Source: Ructibacterium sp965146665
Lineage (GTDB): Bacteria > Bacillota > Clostridia > Monoglobales > Monoglobaceae
Direction: 5' to 3'
DNA: 64,000 nucleotides
Assembly (NCBI GenBank): GCA_965146665.1
Contig: CBCTHE010000012.1
Span: 1-64,000, forward strand
Shown: piece after piece, positions 40,945 to 48,554 of the stretch
Numbering within the stretch: the first letter of the stretch is position 1
Layout of the letters: every line of letters begins with the position of its first letter
Translations under genes and position numbers: made by a program
The notes under the pieces: model-generated
Told to the model about the DNA's origin: nothing
The model's input: only the letters and a program-made list of their open reading frames with translations
Database searches by the model: none

Positions 40945-42387
40945 ATGAATTTATCTATGGTATTTCACCTTCTGGGGAAGGTTCTGCTGTGCGAAGGCGC
41001 GCTGCTGGCCCTGCCTCTGGCGGTTTCTTTGATTCATCTGGAGTCGGGCGCGGCCCAGGCCTTTGTCATCACCATGGCTCTGTGCCTGATTTTGGGCGGC
41101 GCGCTGGCGCGCCGCAAGCCGCGCAACCGGGTCTTTTACCTGCGGGAGGGCTTTGTGATCACTGCCCTGAGCTGGATCGTAATCAGTATCATGGGTGCCC
41201 TGCCCTTTCTGCTCACCGGCGCCATTAGCGACCCGATTGCGGCGCTGTTTGAGACGGTTTCCGGCTTTACCACCACAGGCGCCAGCATCCTGCCTGATGT
41301 GGAAAGCCTGCCCCGGGGAATTCTGTTCTGGCGCAGTTTCACCCATTGGATCGGCGGCATGGGCGTGCTGGTTTTCCTGCTGATGGTGACACCGCTCACG
41401 GGCGGCTCCAACGTAAACCTGATGAAGGCCGAAAGCCCCGGACCGCAGGTGGAGAAGCTGGTTCCCAAGCTCCAGTCAACCGCGAAGATTCTGTACGGGA
41501 TCTACATCGCCCTGACTGTTTTGCAGATCATCCTGCTCCTGGCCGGCGGAATGCCGCTGTTCGACGCGGTCACCACCTCTTTTGGGACGGCGGGCACCGG
41601 CGGATTTGGGATCAAAAATGACAGCATTGCCAGCTATTCCACCTATCTGCAGATCGTGGTCACGGTTTTCATGGTATTGTTCGGCGTGAATTTCAGCTTC
41701 TATTTTCTGGTTCTGCACCGGAAATTCAGACGGGCGGCCGTCCTGGAGGAGGTGCGCTGGTACCTGATTATCATTGGCGCGGCGATTCTGGTTATTACCT
41801 TTAATGTCCGGGGGCTGTATGAGAATCTGGGCCACGCCCTGCAGCAGGCCGCGTTCCAGGTCAGTTCCATCATCACCACCACCGGCTTTGCCACAACGGA
41901 TTTCGGTCTCTGGCCGCAGGTGTCAAAGACCATTCTGGTCATGCTGATGTTTGTGGGCGCCTGTGCGGGGAGTACCGGCGGCGGGATCAAGGTGTCCCGC
42001 TTTGTGATCCTGTTTAAGACCGTCCGCAAGGAGCTGAAGCATTTTCTGCATCCCCAGCGGGTGGGCAAAGTCACCATGGACGGGAAGATCGTGCCGCACG
42101 AGGTGGTGCGCTCCATCAATGTGTTTATGGTGGCCTATGTGCTGATTTTCTCTTTCTCGATTCTATTGGTGGGCTTTGACAACCACGATCTGATCACCAA
42201 CTTCACGGCGGTCGCCGCCACGCTGAATAACATTGGCCCCGGTTTGGAGCTGGTGGGGCCAACCCAGAACTTCGGGCTGTTCTCCGACGGTGCCAAGATC
42301 GTGCTGATCTTTGACATGCTGGCGGGCAGGCTGGAGCTCTTTCCTCTGCTGCTCCTGTTCACACGGGAGACCTGGCAGCGGTTCTGA
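40945..42387 (+). CDS. trkH: Trk-family potassium uptake channel TrkH
   Basis: 480 residues, multi-pass membrane protein with four pore-loop repeats: FETVSGFTTTGASIL, TSFGTAGTGGFGI, SSIITTTGFATTDF and VAATLNNIGPGLE. Each filter has the expected Gly. RBS ACGGAGG. With TrkA forms the low- to medium-affinity K+ uptake system, often sodium-coupled in anaerobes. Confidence 0.95.
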   Translation: MNLSMVFHLLGKVLLCEGALLALPLAVSLIHLESGAAQAFVITMALCLILGGALARRKPRNRVFYLREGFVITALSWIVISIMGALPFLLTGAISDPIAALFETVSGFTTTGASILPDVESLPRGILFWRSFTHWIGGMGVLVFLLMVTPLTGGSNVNLMKAESPGPQVEKLVPKLQSTAKILYGIYIALTVLQIILLLAGGMPLFDAVTTSFGTAGTGGFGIKNDSIASYSTYLQIVVTVFMVLFGVNFSFYFLVLHRKFRRAAVLEEVRWYLIIIGAAILVITFNVRGLYENLGHALQQAAFQVSSIITTTGFATTDFGLWPQVSKTILVMLMFVGACAGSTGGGIKVSRFVILFKTVRKELKHFLHPQRVGKVTMDGKIVPHEVVRSINVFMVAYVLIFSFSILLVGFDNHDLITNFTAVAATLNNIGPGLELVGPTQNFGLFSDGAKIVLIFDMLAGRLELFPLLLLFTRETWQRF

Positions 42388-42657
42388 CAGCCTCACAGAC
42401 AGAAAAGCCGGAGGAACACGGAGAACCGCGTTTCTCTGAGCGTGTTGAAAAAAGCTAATATGCAAAGAATAAGGAATATCTTGCCGGAGACAAGTTTGCG
42501 GGGAGCCCCAGACTCCCTTTTTATTCCGAAGGGTCTGATTAGATTTTCCGGGCGCTTCACGAATCGCCCCTACACGGTTAGGATGTGGGGTATGGAAAAA
42601 GCATATACCCATAAAACTCTGATACGATGTATGTGCTTCACTTTATCCGGTCTTTTT

Positions 42658-42786
42658 CAGCAAGATATTGCCCTGAATTTATTGCCCGATGCCCATACTT
42701 CCGCCTTCCACGCCTCGGCGGCAATGAAACAATATCTTGCCGAAAATCCCATAAAACTGCGGAAAATTTCATTTCATTGCCGTCCG
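42658..42786 (+). repeat. Dispersed repeat copy A (two blocks)
   Basis: Block 1 (42658-42694) begins CAGCAAGATATTGCCCTGAA; block 2 (42754-42786) begins AAACTGCGGAAAATTTCATT. Both recur, in the same order and orientation, at 50841-50913 with roughly 80% identity by eye but without the 60-bp middle part. The stretch 42388-42942 otherwise holds hairpins and no convincing gene. Confidence 0.6.
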
Positions 42787-42839
42787 GGAGAGGCATGGCG
42801 GAATTGGGCACGGCGATTAAATCAAAATGAAATTTTCCG
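42760..42839. repeat. 15-bp inverted repeat / large hairpin
   Basis: CGGAAAATTTCATTT (42760-42774) and AAATGAAATTTTCCG (42825-42839) are exact inverted copies. ATTGCCGT and ACGGCGAT continue the stem with one mismatch. It lies in the trkH-merR gap and overlaps block 2 of the dispersed repeat. Confidence 0.65.
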
Positions 42840-42865
42840 GAAAACGGGGTTTTTCGATACGCTCA

Positions 42866-42887
42866 GGAACGCGGGGAACCGCGTTCC
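42866..42887 (+). terminator. Intrinsic terminator upstream of the MerR gene
   Basis: 9-bp perfect stem GGAACGCGG / CCGCGTTCC with loop GGAA, followed by TCTTTTGTTT. It ends rightward transcription from trkH before the merR promoter. A related stem (AACACG..CGTGTT, about 42415-42446) lies just after trkH. Confidence 0.88.
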
Positions 42888-42942
42888 TCTTTTGTTTGGT
42901 ATCACGCGGCGAATGAAACACAAAATAATTTTAAATTCCCTC

Positions 42943-42973
42943 TTGACTCTCCCGTAAGGGCAGGCATTACAAT
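42943..42973 (+). promoter_or_regulatory. MerR-type promoter with 19-bp spacer
   Basis: TTGACT (42943-42948), 19-bp spacer, TACAAT (42968-42973). The spacer holds CTCCCGTAAGGGCAG, an imperfect dyad like those of BmrR/TipA-type promoters. The long spacer is the family hallmark: the regulator twists the DNA to activate. It implies autoregulation of the gene at 43000. Confidence 0.85.
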
Positions 42974-42999
42974 GGAGTCACAGGAAAGGAGAGCGACAT

Positions 43000-44160
43000 A
43001 TGTTTCGGATCGGAGAATTTTCCAAAATGAGCAAAACGACCATTAAAACCCTGCGGTATTATGACGAGGTTGGCCTGCTTAAACCTGAGGCGGTGGATCG
43101 TTTTACCGGCTACCGGCTCTATACCACGGAACAGCTGGTGCTCCTGCACCGGATTCAGTCCCTTCGGCAGATCGGCCTGTCCATTGAAGAAATCTCCCGT
43201 ATGCTGTCCGGCGGTCCGGAACGGGCGATCCTGAAACGCAGGCGGGAAGAAATTCTGACCGCCCTTTCCGAATACAAAAGTCAGCTCTCCCGGATTGAAT
43301 TTATTCTATCAGGCCAAGAGGAGGAATTATTTATGAACTATTCAGCAACAATCAAAGAACTGCCGGCGTGTACCGTGTATTCCAAACGGATGACGGTGCC
43401 GGACTACAATGCGTATTTCCAGCTGATTCCCGCCATCGGCAGGCAGGTGGCGGAGCGGTATCCGGATTTGAAATGCGCAAAGCCGGAATACTGCTTTATC
43501 ACGTATCTCGACAACGAGTACCGTGAAAAGGACATTCGTGTGGAATTTTCCGAGGCCGTCACAGCGCTGAAGCCGGATTTTGAGGACATCAAATTCAAAA
43601 AGATTCCGGCGGTCACCGCGGTTTCGGTCTTCCACCGGGGAAGTTATGCCGGAATTCCGGACGCCTATGCCTTTGCGATGCAATGGATTGAGAAAAACGG
43701 CTGTCTCCCCGTGGGCAGTCCCCGTGAAAACTACATTGACGGCATCTGGAACAAGGAAAGCGAGTCCGAATGGCTGACGGAGATCCAGATCCCCATTGCG
43801 GAAAAACGCGAGGCAGAGGAACGGTACGGCGGGACCGACGCGTACCGGCAGTCAGCCCAAAAAAAGTATACCGATGACGAAAAGCGGGCTATCCAGAAGG
43901 AGGCGGACGAAATTTTCCGGGGCTTTGCCGAAATCCGCGAATCTGACCCGGCTGCCGCCCCAGCCCAGGCGCTGGTCAGACGTTGGCAGGCCCATGTCAC
44001 AGCCCATTACTATGACTGCGGTCCGGAAATTCTGGCGGCTCTGGGGCAGATGTATGTCGGCGACGCCCGGTTTGCCGAAAACCTCGACCGGTTCGGCGAG
44101 GAGACCGCGGCGTTCATGGGACGGGCCATCGCCCATTACTGCCATACGCTGGAGGGCTAG
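43000..44160 (+). CDS. MerR regulator with GyrI-like and TipAS ligand domains
   Basis: 386 residues. MerR winged helix (1-70: FRIGEFSKMSKTTIKTLRYY, then FTGYRLYT), a coiled-coil dimerisation helix (about 75-108), a GyrI-like effector-binding domain (about 112-265) and a C-terminal TipAS-type domain (about 270-386: YRQSAQKKYTDDEKRAIQKE, RRWQAHVTAHYYDCG, LGQMYVGDARFAENLDRFG). TipAS binds thiopeptides and GyrI-like domains bind amphiphilic drugs, so the protein may sense two ligand classes. No transporter gene is adjacent. The only clear target is its own promoter. Confidence 0.85.
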   Translation: MFRIGEFSKMSKTTIKTLRYYDEVGLLKPEAVDRFTGYRLYTTEQLVLLHRIQSLRQIGLSIEEISRMLSGGPERAILKRRREEILTALSEYKSQLSRIEFILSGQEEELFMNYSATIKELPACTVYSKRMTVPDYNAYFQLIPAIGRQVAERYPDLKCAKPEYCFITYLDNEYREKDIRVEFSEAVTALKPDFEDIKFKKIPAVTAVSVFHRGSYAGIPDAYAFAMQWIEKNGCLPVGSPRENYIDGIWNKESESEWLTEIQIPIAEKREAEERYGGTDAYRQSAQKKYTDDEKRAIQKEADEIFRGFAEIRESDPAAAPAQALVRRWQAHVTAHYYDCGPEILAALGQMYVGDARFAENLDRFGEETAAFMGRAIAHYCHTLEG

Positions 44161-44196
44161 GCGGGGAAAAACCTCAGCGGAAATTTGTCCCCGTGG

Positions 44197-44225
44197 TTGC
44201 AAAGTTCGCCGTGCTGTGCTATAAT
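44197..44225 (+). promoter_or_regulatory. iorA promoter
   Basis: TTGCAA (44197-44202), 17-bp spacer, TATAAT (44220-44225). It sits about 160 bp upstream of the iorA start. Confidence 0.82.
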
Positions 44226-44246
44226 AATCTGCATATGAGCGCTGTG

Positions 44247-44299
44247 CCGGAGGCCGCGGGGGCCCGGATGTTCCGTCCGGGCCCCCGCGTGGTCTCCGG
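44247..44299 (+). promoter_or_regulatory. Long GC-rich hairpin in the iorA leader
   Basis: Inner stem GCGGGGGCCCGGA (44256-44268) / TCCGGGCCCCCGC (44276-44288) is a perfect 13 bp with a 7-nt loop. Outer stem CCGGAG (44247-44252) / CTCCGG (44294-44299) adds pairs around a small internal loop. No T-run follows, so it is not a simple terminator. It may regulate iorA as a structured leader. Confidence 0.65.
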
Positions 44300-44387
44300 C
44301 GTGGCCGAATGATACTCGCACGCGCTGCCATGGCCCACGGTTTGCGTTTTTGATCTGATTCTGTGGGCCGGAAAGGCGAATGGTCGT

Positions 44388-46211
44388 ATGCACAAGGAAT
44401 TTTTAATGGGCAATGAGGCGATTGCGCTGGGCGCCATGGCGGCGGGCGTCAATCTGGTCTGCGGCTACCCGGGAACCCCGTCCACCGAGGTTCTGGAAAC
44501 CGTGGCAAAGCATAATCACGGCGATATTTACATAGAGTGGTCTGTCAATGAAAAGGCAGCATTGGAGCTTGGGGCGGGCGCGTCCTATACAGGGGCCCGA
44601 ACCATGGTGACCATGAAACAGGTGGGGCTGAACGTGGCCTCCGACCCGCTGATGAGTCTTGCCTATATTGGTGTCAAGGGCGGCATGGTGATCGTGGTGG
44701 CTGATGATCCGGGGCCAATCTCTTCCCAGACTGAGCAGGACACGCGGCACTTTGCCGCTTTTTCCAAACTCCCCTGCTTTGATCCCTCCTCCGCGCAGGA
44801 GGCCTATGATATGATCCAGGAGGCGTTTGCGTACTCAGAGGAATACCACACCCCGGTTTTTTTCCGTCCCACCACCAGAGTCTGTCACGGCTATGCCTCC
44901 ATCACCATAAAGGACGATACGGAATACGCGGCGCACAAGCCCGAGGGGTTTGTAAAAGATTCCTCCAAATGGGTGATCTTCCCCCGGCTTTCGTACAACA
45001 GCCATATTCAGATTGAGGCGCGGAACGCGGCGCTGGCCGATGTTTTTTCCGCCTATGACCGAAACAGGATCTATCCCGCTGCAGAGGAAAACAGCGCGCT
45101 CCGGAAAGGGGTTGCCACCCACGGCTTCAGCTTCACCTATACCATGGAGGCCCTTGCGGAGAATGGCATGGTCAGGCTTTTGAAGGTCTCCACGCCCCAT
45201 CCCTTTCCGGAAAAACTGGCGTTGGAATTCTTACAGGATCTGGACGAGGTGCTCTGCATTGAGGAGCTGGATCCCGTCATTGAGCGGGAACTGACCTATA
45301 TCTGCGGAAAATACCGCCTGCATACCAAAATCTATGGGAAGCTCACCCAGCATGTGAAAAATGCCGGCGAGAACACCAGAGACAGCGTAACCCGGGATCT
45401 GGCAGGCTTTCTGGGCTGGCCGCTTCAGGAAGAAGCGGCCGCCGAAACGCCGCCTGCGCTGCCCGTCCGTCCGCCGGTCCTCTGTGCGGGCTGTCCGCAC
45501 CGGGCCTCATTTTACGCGGTGAAGGAGGCCATGAAGGGGAAAAAGAGCATATTCTGCGGTGACATTGGGTGCTATACCCTGGGCAATGCCATGCCCCTTG
45601 ACATGGTGGATACCTGCCTGTGCATGGGGGCCGGCGTCAACATCGCGCAGGGGGTTGGAAAAATCGAACCCGACACGGCGTGCTTTGCCTTTGTGGGGGA
45701 TTCAACCTTCTTTGCCTCGGCCATGACCGGCGTGGTGAACGCGGTCTATAATCAGGCGGAGATGGTGCTGGTGGTGCTGGACAACTCCACCACAGCCATG
45801 ACCGGACACCAGCCGCATCCGGGCACCGGACATACTATGATGGGCGAAATCGTACAGAAGGTCAGCATTGAGAACATTCTCCGCGGGATGGGGCTGACCG
45901 TGGTGGAAACCGTTGATCCGCTGGATCTGGGCGCGGCGGTGGCGTGTGTGAAGCGCATAGCCGCGGAGCCGGGTGTCAAGGCCATTATCTTTAAATCCCC
46001 CTGCATCGCGGTGACAAAACCCTCGGGAACCGTCCAGGTGGATCAGGCAACCTGTATCAACTGTAAAAAATGTATCAGTCAGCTGGGATGTCCGGCCATT
46101 GTGACAGAAAACGGCAGCGTGCGCATTGACAGCGCACTGTGCACGGCCTGTGGCCTCTGTACCCAGGTCTGTCCTGTCCATGCCATTGCGGGAGGTGAAG
46201 CGGATGAATAA
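44388..46211 (+). CDS. iorA: Indolepyruvate:ferredoxin oxidoreductase, alpha subunit
   Basis: 607 residues. Oxidises arylpyruvates (from Trp, Phe, Tyr) to arylacetyl-CoA, reducing ferredoxin. N-terminal pyrimidine domain (NEAIALGAMAAGVNLVCGYP), CoA-linked middle, TPP domain with GDIGCYTLGNAMPLD and GDSTFFASAMTGVVNAVYN (about 435), and two C-terminal 4Fe-4S motifs: CINCKKCISQLGCP and CTACGLCTQVCP. Full length. An internal ATG at 44406 is also possible. It overlaps iorB by eight bases. Confidence 0.95.
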   Translation: MHKEFLMGNEAIALGAMAAGVNLVCGYPGTPSTEVLETVAKHNHGDIYIEWSVNEKAALELGAGASYTGARTMVTMKQVGLNVASDPLMSLAYIGVKGGMVIVVADDPGPISSQTEQDTRHFAAFSKLPCFDPSSAQEAYDMIQEAFAYSEEYHTPVFFRPTTRVCHGYASITIKDDTEYAAHKPEGFVKDSSKWVIFPRLSYNSHIQIEARNAALADVFSAYDRNRIYPAAEENSALRKGVATHGFSFTYTMEALAENGMVRLLKVSTPHPFPEKLALEFLQDLDEVLCIEELDPVIERELTYICGKYRLHTKIYGKLTQHVKNAGENTRDSVTRDLAGFLGWPLQEEAAAETPPALPVRPPVLCAGCPHRASFYAVKEAMKGKKSIFCGDIGCYTLGNAMPLDMVDTCLCMGAGVNIAQGVGKIEPDTACFAFVGDSTFFASAMTGVVNAVYNQAEMVLVVLDNSTTAMTGHQPHPGTGHTMMGEIVQKVSIENILRGMGLTVVETVDPLDLGAAVACVKRIAAEPGVKAIIFKSPCIAVTKPSGTVQVDQATCINCKKCISQLGCPAIVTENGSVRIDSALCTACGLCTQVCPVHAIAGGEADE

Positions 46212-46776
46212 GAATATTTTGCTCTGCGGTGTGGGCGGTCAGGGAACGGTGCTCGCCTCCAAACTGATTGCCGCCGCGGCCATGGAAAAAGGAATTCCGG
46301 TGATGAGCGCGGAGACCATTGGCATGGCCCAGCGGGGCGGCAGCGTATTCAGCCACCTGAGAATGGGTGAGGGCCTGTATTCCCCTATGATCGCCGCGCA
46401 TTCCGCGGACATTATCATTGGGTTCGAGCCCGCCGAAACCGTCCGGATGCTGCCCTATCTCAAGGACGGCGGCTGGGTGGTGGTCAGCGCCCGCCCCATT
46501 ATGCCGGTGACGGCGGCCCTCAAGGGCTCTGCCTACGACGGCCGGGAGATGATCGAATATCTAAAGTACCATGTGAAAAACCTCACAGTTGTGGACAGCG
46601 ACAGGGCATGCCGGGAAATCGGCTCCTCCAAGGTGCTGAACATGGTTCTGCTGGGCGCGGCGGTGCGAAGCGGCGCGCTGGAGCTCACAGAGGAGGATAT
46701 CCGCCGGGCTGTGCGGAAAAAAGTGGATCCCAGGTTCCATGCGCTCAATGACCGGGCGCTGGCATACGCAAAATAG
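46204..46776 (+). CDS. iorB: Indolepyruvate:ferredoxin oxidoreductase, beta subunit
   Basis: 190 residues, gamma-type pyruvate-ferredoxin oxidoreductase domain: NILLCGVGGQGTVLASKLIA, GMAQRGGSVFSHLR and FEPAETVRMLPYL. Partner of IorA. ATG at 46204 lies inside the iorA stop region (ATGAATAA), with GGAGGTG upstream, so the two are coupled. Confidence 0.94.
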   Translation: MNKNILLCGVGGQGTVLASKLIAAAAMEKGIPVMSAETIGMAQRGGSVFSHLRMGEGLYSPMIAAHSADIIIGFEPAETVRMLPYLKDGGWVVVSARPIMPVTAALKGSAYDGREMIEYLKYHVKNLTVVDSDRACREIGSSKVLNMVLLGAAVRSGALELTEEDIRRAVRKKVDPRFHALNDRALAYAK

Positions 46777-46810
46777 AGCTACATTTTTTGAAAGAAAGGC
46801 AGCGGGAACA

Positions 46811-48046
46811 GTGAAAATAACCGAATTACAATTACAGCAGATCAACAGTCAGATCAAGGCCCTTATTTCGGCCAATAGCTTTTATGGCACCAAGCTGGAG
46901 GAATCCGGCGTTTCAGCGGTGCATACCCAGGAGGAATTTGAACGCCTTCCCTTTTCAGAGAAAGGGGATCTGCGGGACGCGTATCCGCTGGGGCTGATGA
47001 CTGCGCCCGAGGAGAAGATCGTGCGCATCCATTCTTCGTCCGGCACCACCGGGCTCCCGGTCATCATTCCCTACACGGCAAAGGATGTGGATGACTGGGC
47101 GGTCATGTTCCGGCGCTGCTATGAGATGGCCGGTATCACAAACCGGGACCGGATCCAGATCACACCTGGCTATGGCCTGTGGACAGCCGGGATCGGTTTC
47201 CAGAACGGGGCGGAAAAGCTAGGCGCAATGGTGATTCCAATGGGACCGGGCAACACGGACAAACAGCTTCAGATGATGATGGACATGAACACCTCTGTGC
47301 TCTGTTCCACCTCCTCCTACGCACTGCTTCTGGCAGAGGAGATCGCAAAGCGGGGCATCGGGGACAGGATCCATCTGAAAAAAGGCGTGATCGGATCAGA
47401 GCGCTGGGGCGAAAAGATGCGCCAGCGGATTTCCTCAGAGCTCGGAATAGAGCTGTATGATATCTACGGGCTGACAGAGGTCTATGGCCCCGGAATCGGC
47501 ATCAGCTGTCAGTATGGCTGCGGTATGCACTATTGGGATGATTACCTCTATATTGAAATCATTGATCCGGTCACAGGCAAGAACCTCCCTGACGGTGAAC
47601 TGGGCGAGGTGGTCATCACCACGCTGGTGAAAGAGGGGGCGCCGCTGATCCGTTACCGGACCCACGACCTCTCCCGGATCATACCGGGAGACTGTCCCTG
47701 CGGCAGTCATTATCCGCGTCTTGACACCATTATGGGACGGACCGACGACATGATGAAGATCAAGGGCGTCAATGTATTTCCCAGTCAGATTGAAGAGGTG
47801 CTCCGGCAGTTTCAGGAGATCTCCAGCGAATATCAGATTAGAATCTCCCATCTGGACGGCAAGGACACCATGCGGATCTATGTGGAAACGGACGGAACGG
47901 TGGACTTTATGGATCTGAGCCGCCGTATCTCCGCGCTGGTCAAAAGCCGGATCGGCTTTACACCGCTGGTCAAGGTGGTGGAACTGGGCGTTTTGCCCCG
48001 AAGTGAAAAAAAGTCCAGGCGCGTCATCGACGAACGCTACAGTTAA
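46811..48046 (+). CDS. paaK: Phenylacetate-CoA ligase family protein
   Basis: 411 residues, adenylate-forming enzyme. P-loop HSSSGTTGLPVIIPYT (about 75), YDIYGLTEVYGPGI, RYRTHDLSRI and a C-terminal GRTDDMMKIKGVNVFPSQIE. Next to iorAB it probably works in reverse or in salvage: aryl-acetyl-CoA to aryl acetate plus ATP. That is a known arrangement in amino-acid fermenters. The start is GTG at 46811, the first codon matching the family N-terminus. Confidence 0.9.
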   Translation: MKITELQLQQINSQIKALISANSFYGTKLEESGVSAVHTQEEFERLPFSEKGDLRDAYPLGLMTAPEEKIVRIHSSSGTTGLPVIIPYTAKDVDDWAVMFRRCYEMAGITNRDRIQITPGYGLWTAGIGFQNGAEKLGAMVIPMGPGNTDKQLQMMMDMNTSVLCSTSSYALLLAEEIAKRGIGDRIHLKKGVIGSERWGEKMRQRISSELGIELYDIYGLTEVYGPGIGISCQYGCGMHYWDDYLYIEIIDPVTGKNLPDGELGEVVITTLVKEGAPLIRYRTHDLSRIIPGDCPCGSHYPRLDTIMGRTDDMMKIKGVNVFPSQIEEVLRQFQEISSEYQIRISHLDGKDTMRIYVETDGTVDFMDLSRRISALVKSRIGFTPLVKVVELGVLPRSEKKSRRVIDERYS

Positions 48047-48055
48047 ACAGAAAAG

Positions 48056-48091
48056 AACCCCCGCATACTGCAAAAACAGTATGCGGGGGTT
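48056..48091 (+). terminator. iorAB-paaK terminator
   Basis: 15-bp perfect stem AACCCCCGCATACTG / CAGTATGCGGGGGTT with loop CAAAAA, 10 bp after the paaK stop. Confidence 0.92.
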
Positions 48092-48554
48092 TCAGACTGT
48101 AAAAGAACGGAATAATGAGAGAGAAAGGAGAGAGAGCTTTCCGTAAAAAACGAAAAATAGAGCAGGAAAGGCAAAAAGAAGGGAGTTCCCATGCCCATAT
48201 TGTCAGCTATTTCAGAGCCAGTGAAGAAAAGTCTGTAAATAAGAACTCTTAGATAAACTTGAGGAACTTTTAGGGGAGAAATAATCTCTCCAGCTCCTGA
48301 TATATATTATCTTAAAAAATGCGTATGCCAAGAACAGGCAGGTGTATCCCTGTCTGGGTTCGGGAGAGATTTCTTGATACATTGTATAAAGCTCCAAACA
48401 GTTGTCATACAAAAACATCATAATTTGACAAAACATGACCTTTTCCGCTCTGTTTATATTGGCCGTGAAAAATGCATATTGAAATCTATGCCAAATTATG
48501 CTATTGTAATAACTGTGGATAAATCATAAACCAGGATAGAAAGAAGGTGAAAAA
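48092..48554. other. AT-rich gene-free gap before the recombinase
   Basis: 463 bp, clearly AT-richer than flanking genes, with a purine-rich start (GAGAGAAAGGAGAGAGAG). A 74-codon leftward reading frame exists (48212-48436), but I see no RBS or family. A perfect DnaA box (TGTGGATAA) lies at 48514-48522. The composition change suggests the left edge of an acquired segment. Confidence 0.5.

Noticed and set aside
42442..42957. 171-codon plus-strand frame between trkH and the MerR gene
   Set aside because: Covers a terminator, a 15-bp inverted repeat and the merR promoter; no family resemblance.
48212..48436. 74-codon minus-strand frame upstream of the recombinase
   Set aside because: No RBS or recognisable motif; AT-rich region. 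Could be a remnant but cannot be supported.
48514..48522. Perfect DnaA box upstream of the serine recombinase as regulatory site
   Set aside because: A single 9-mer in AT-rich DNA is expected by chance; noted only in the gap description.
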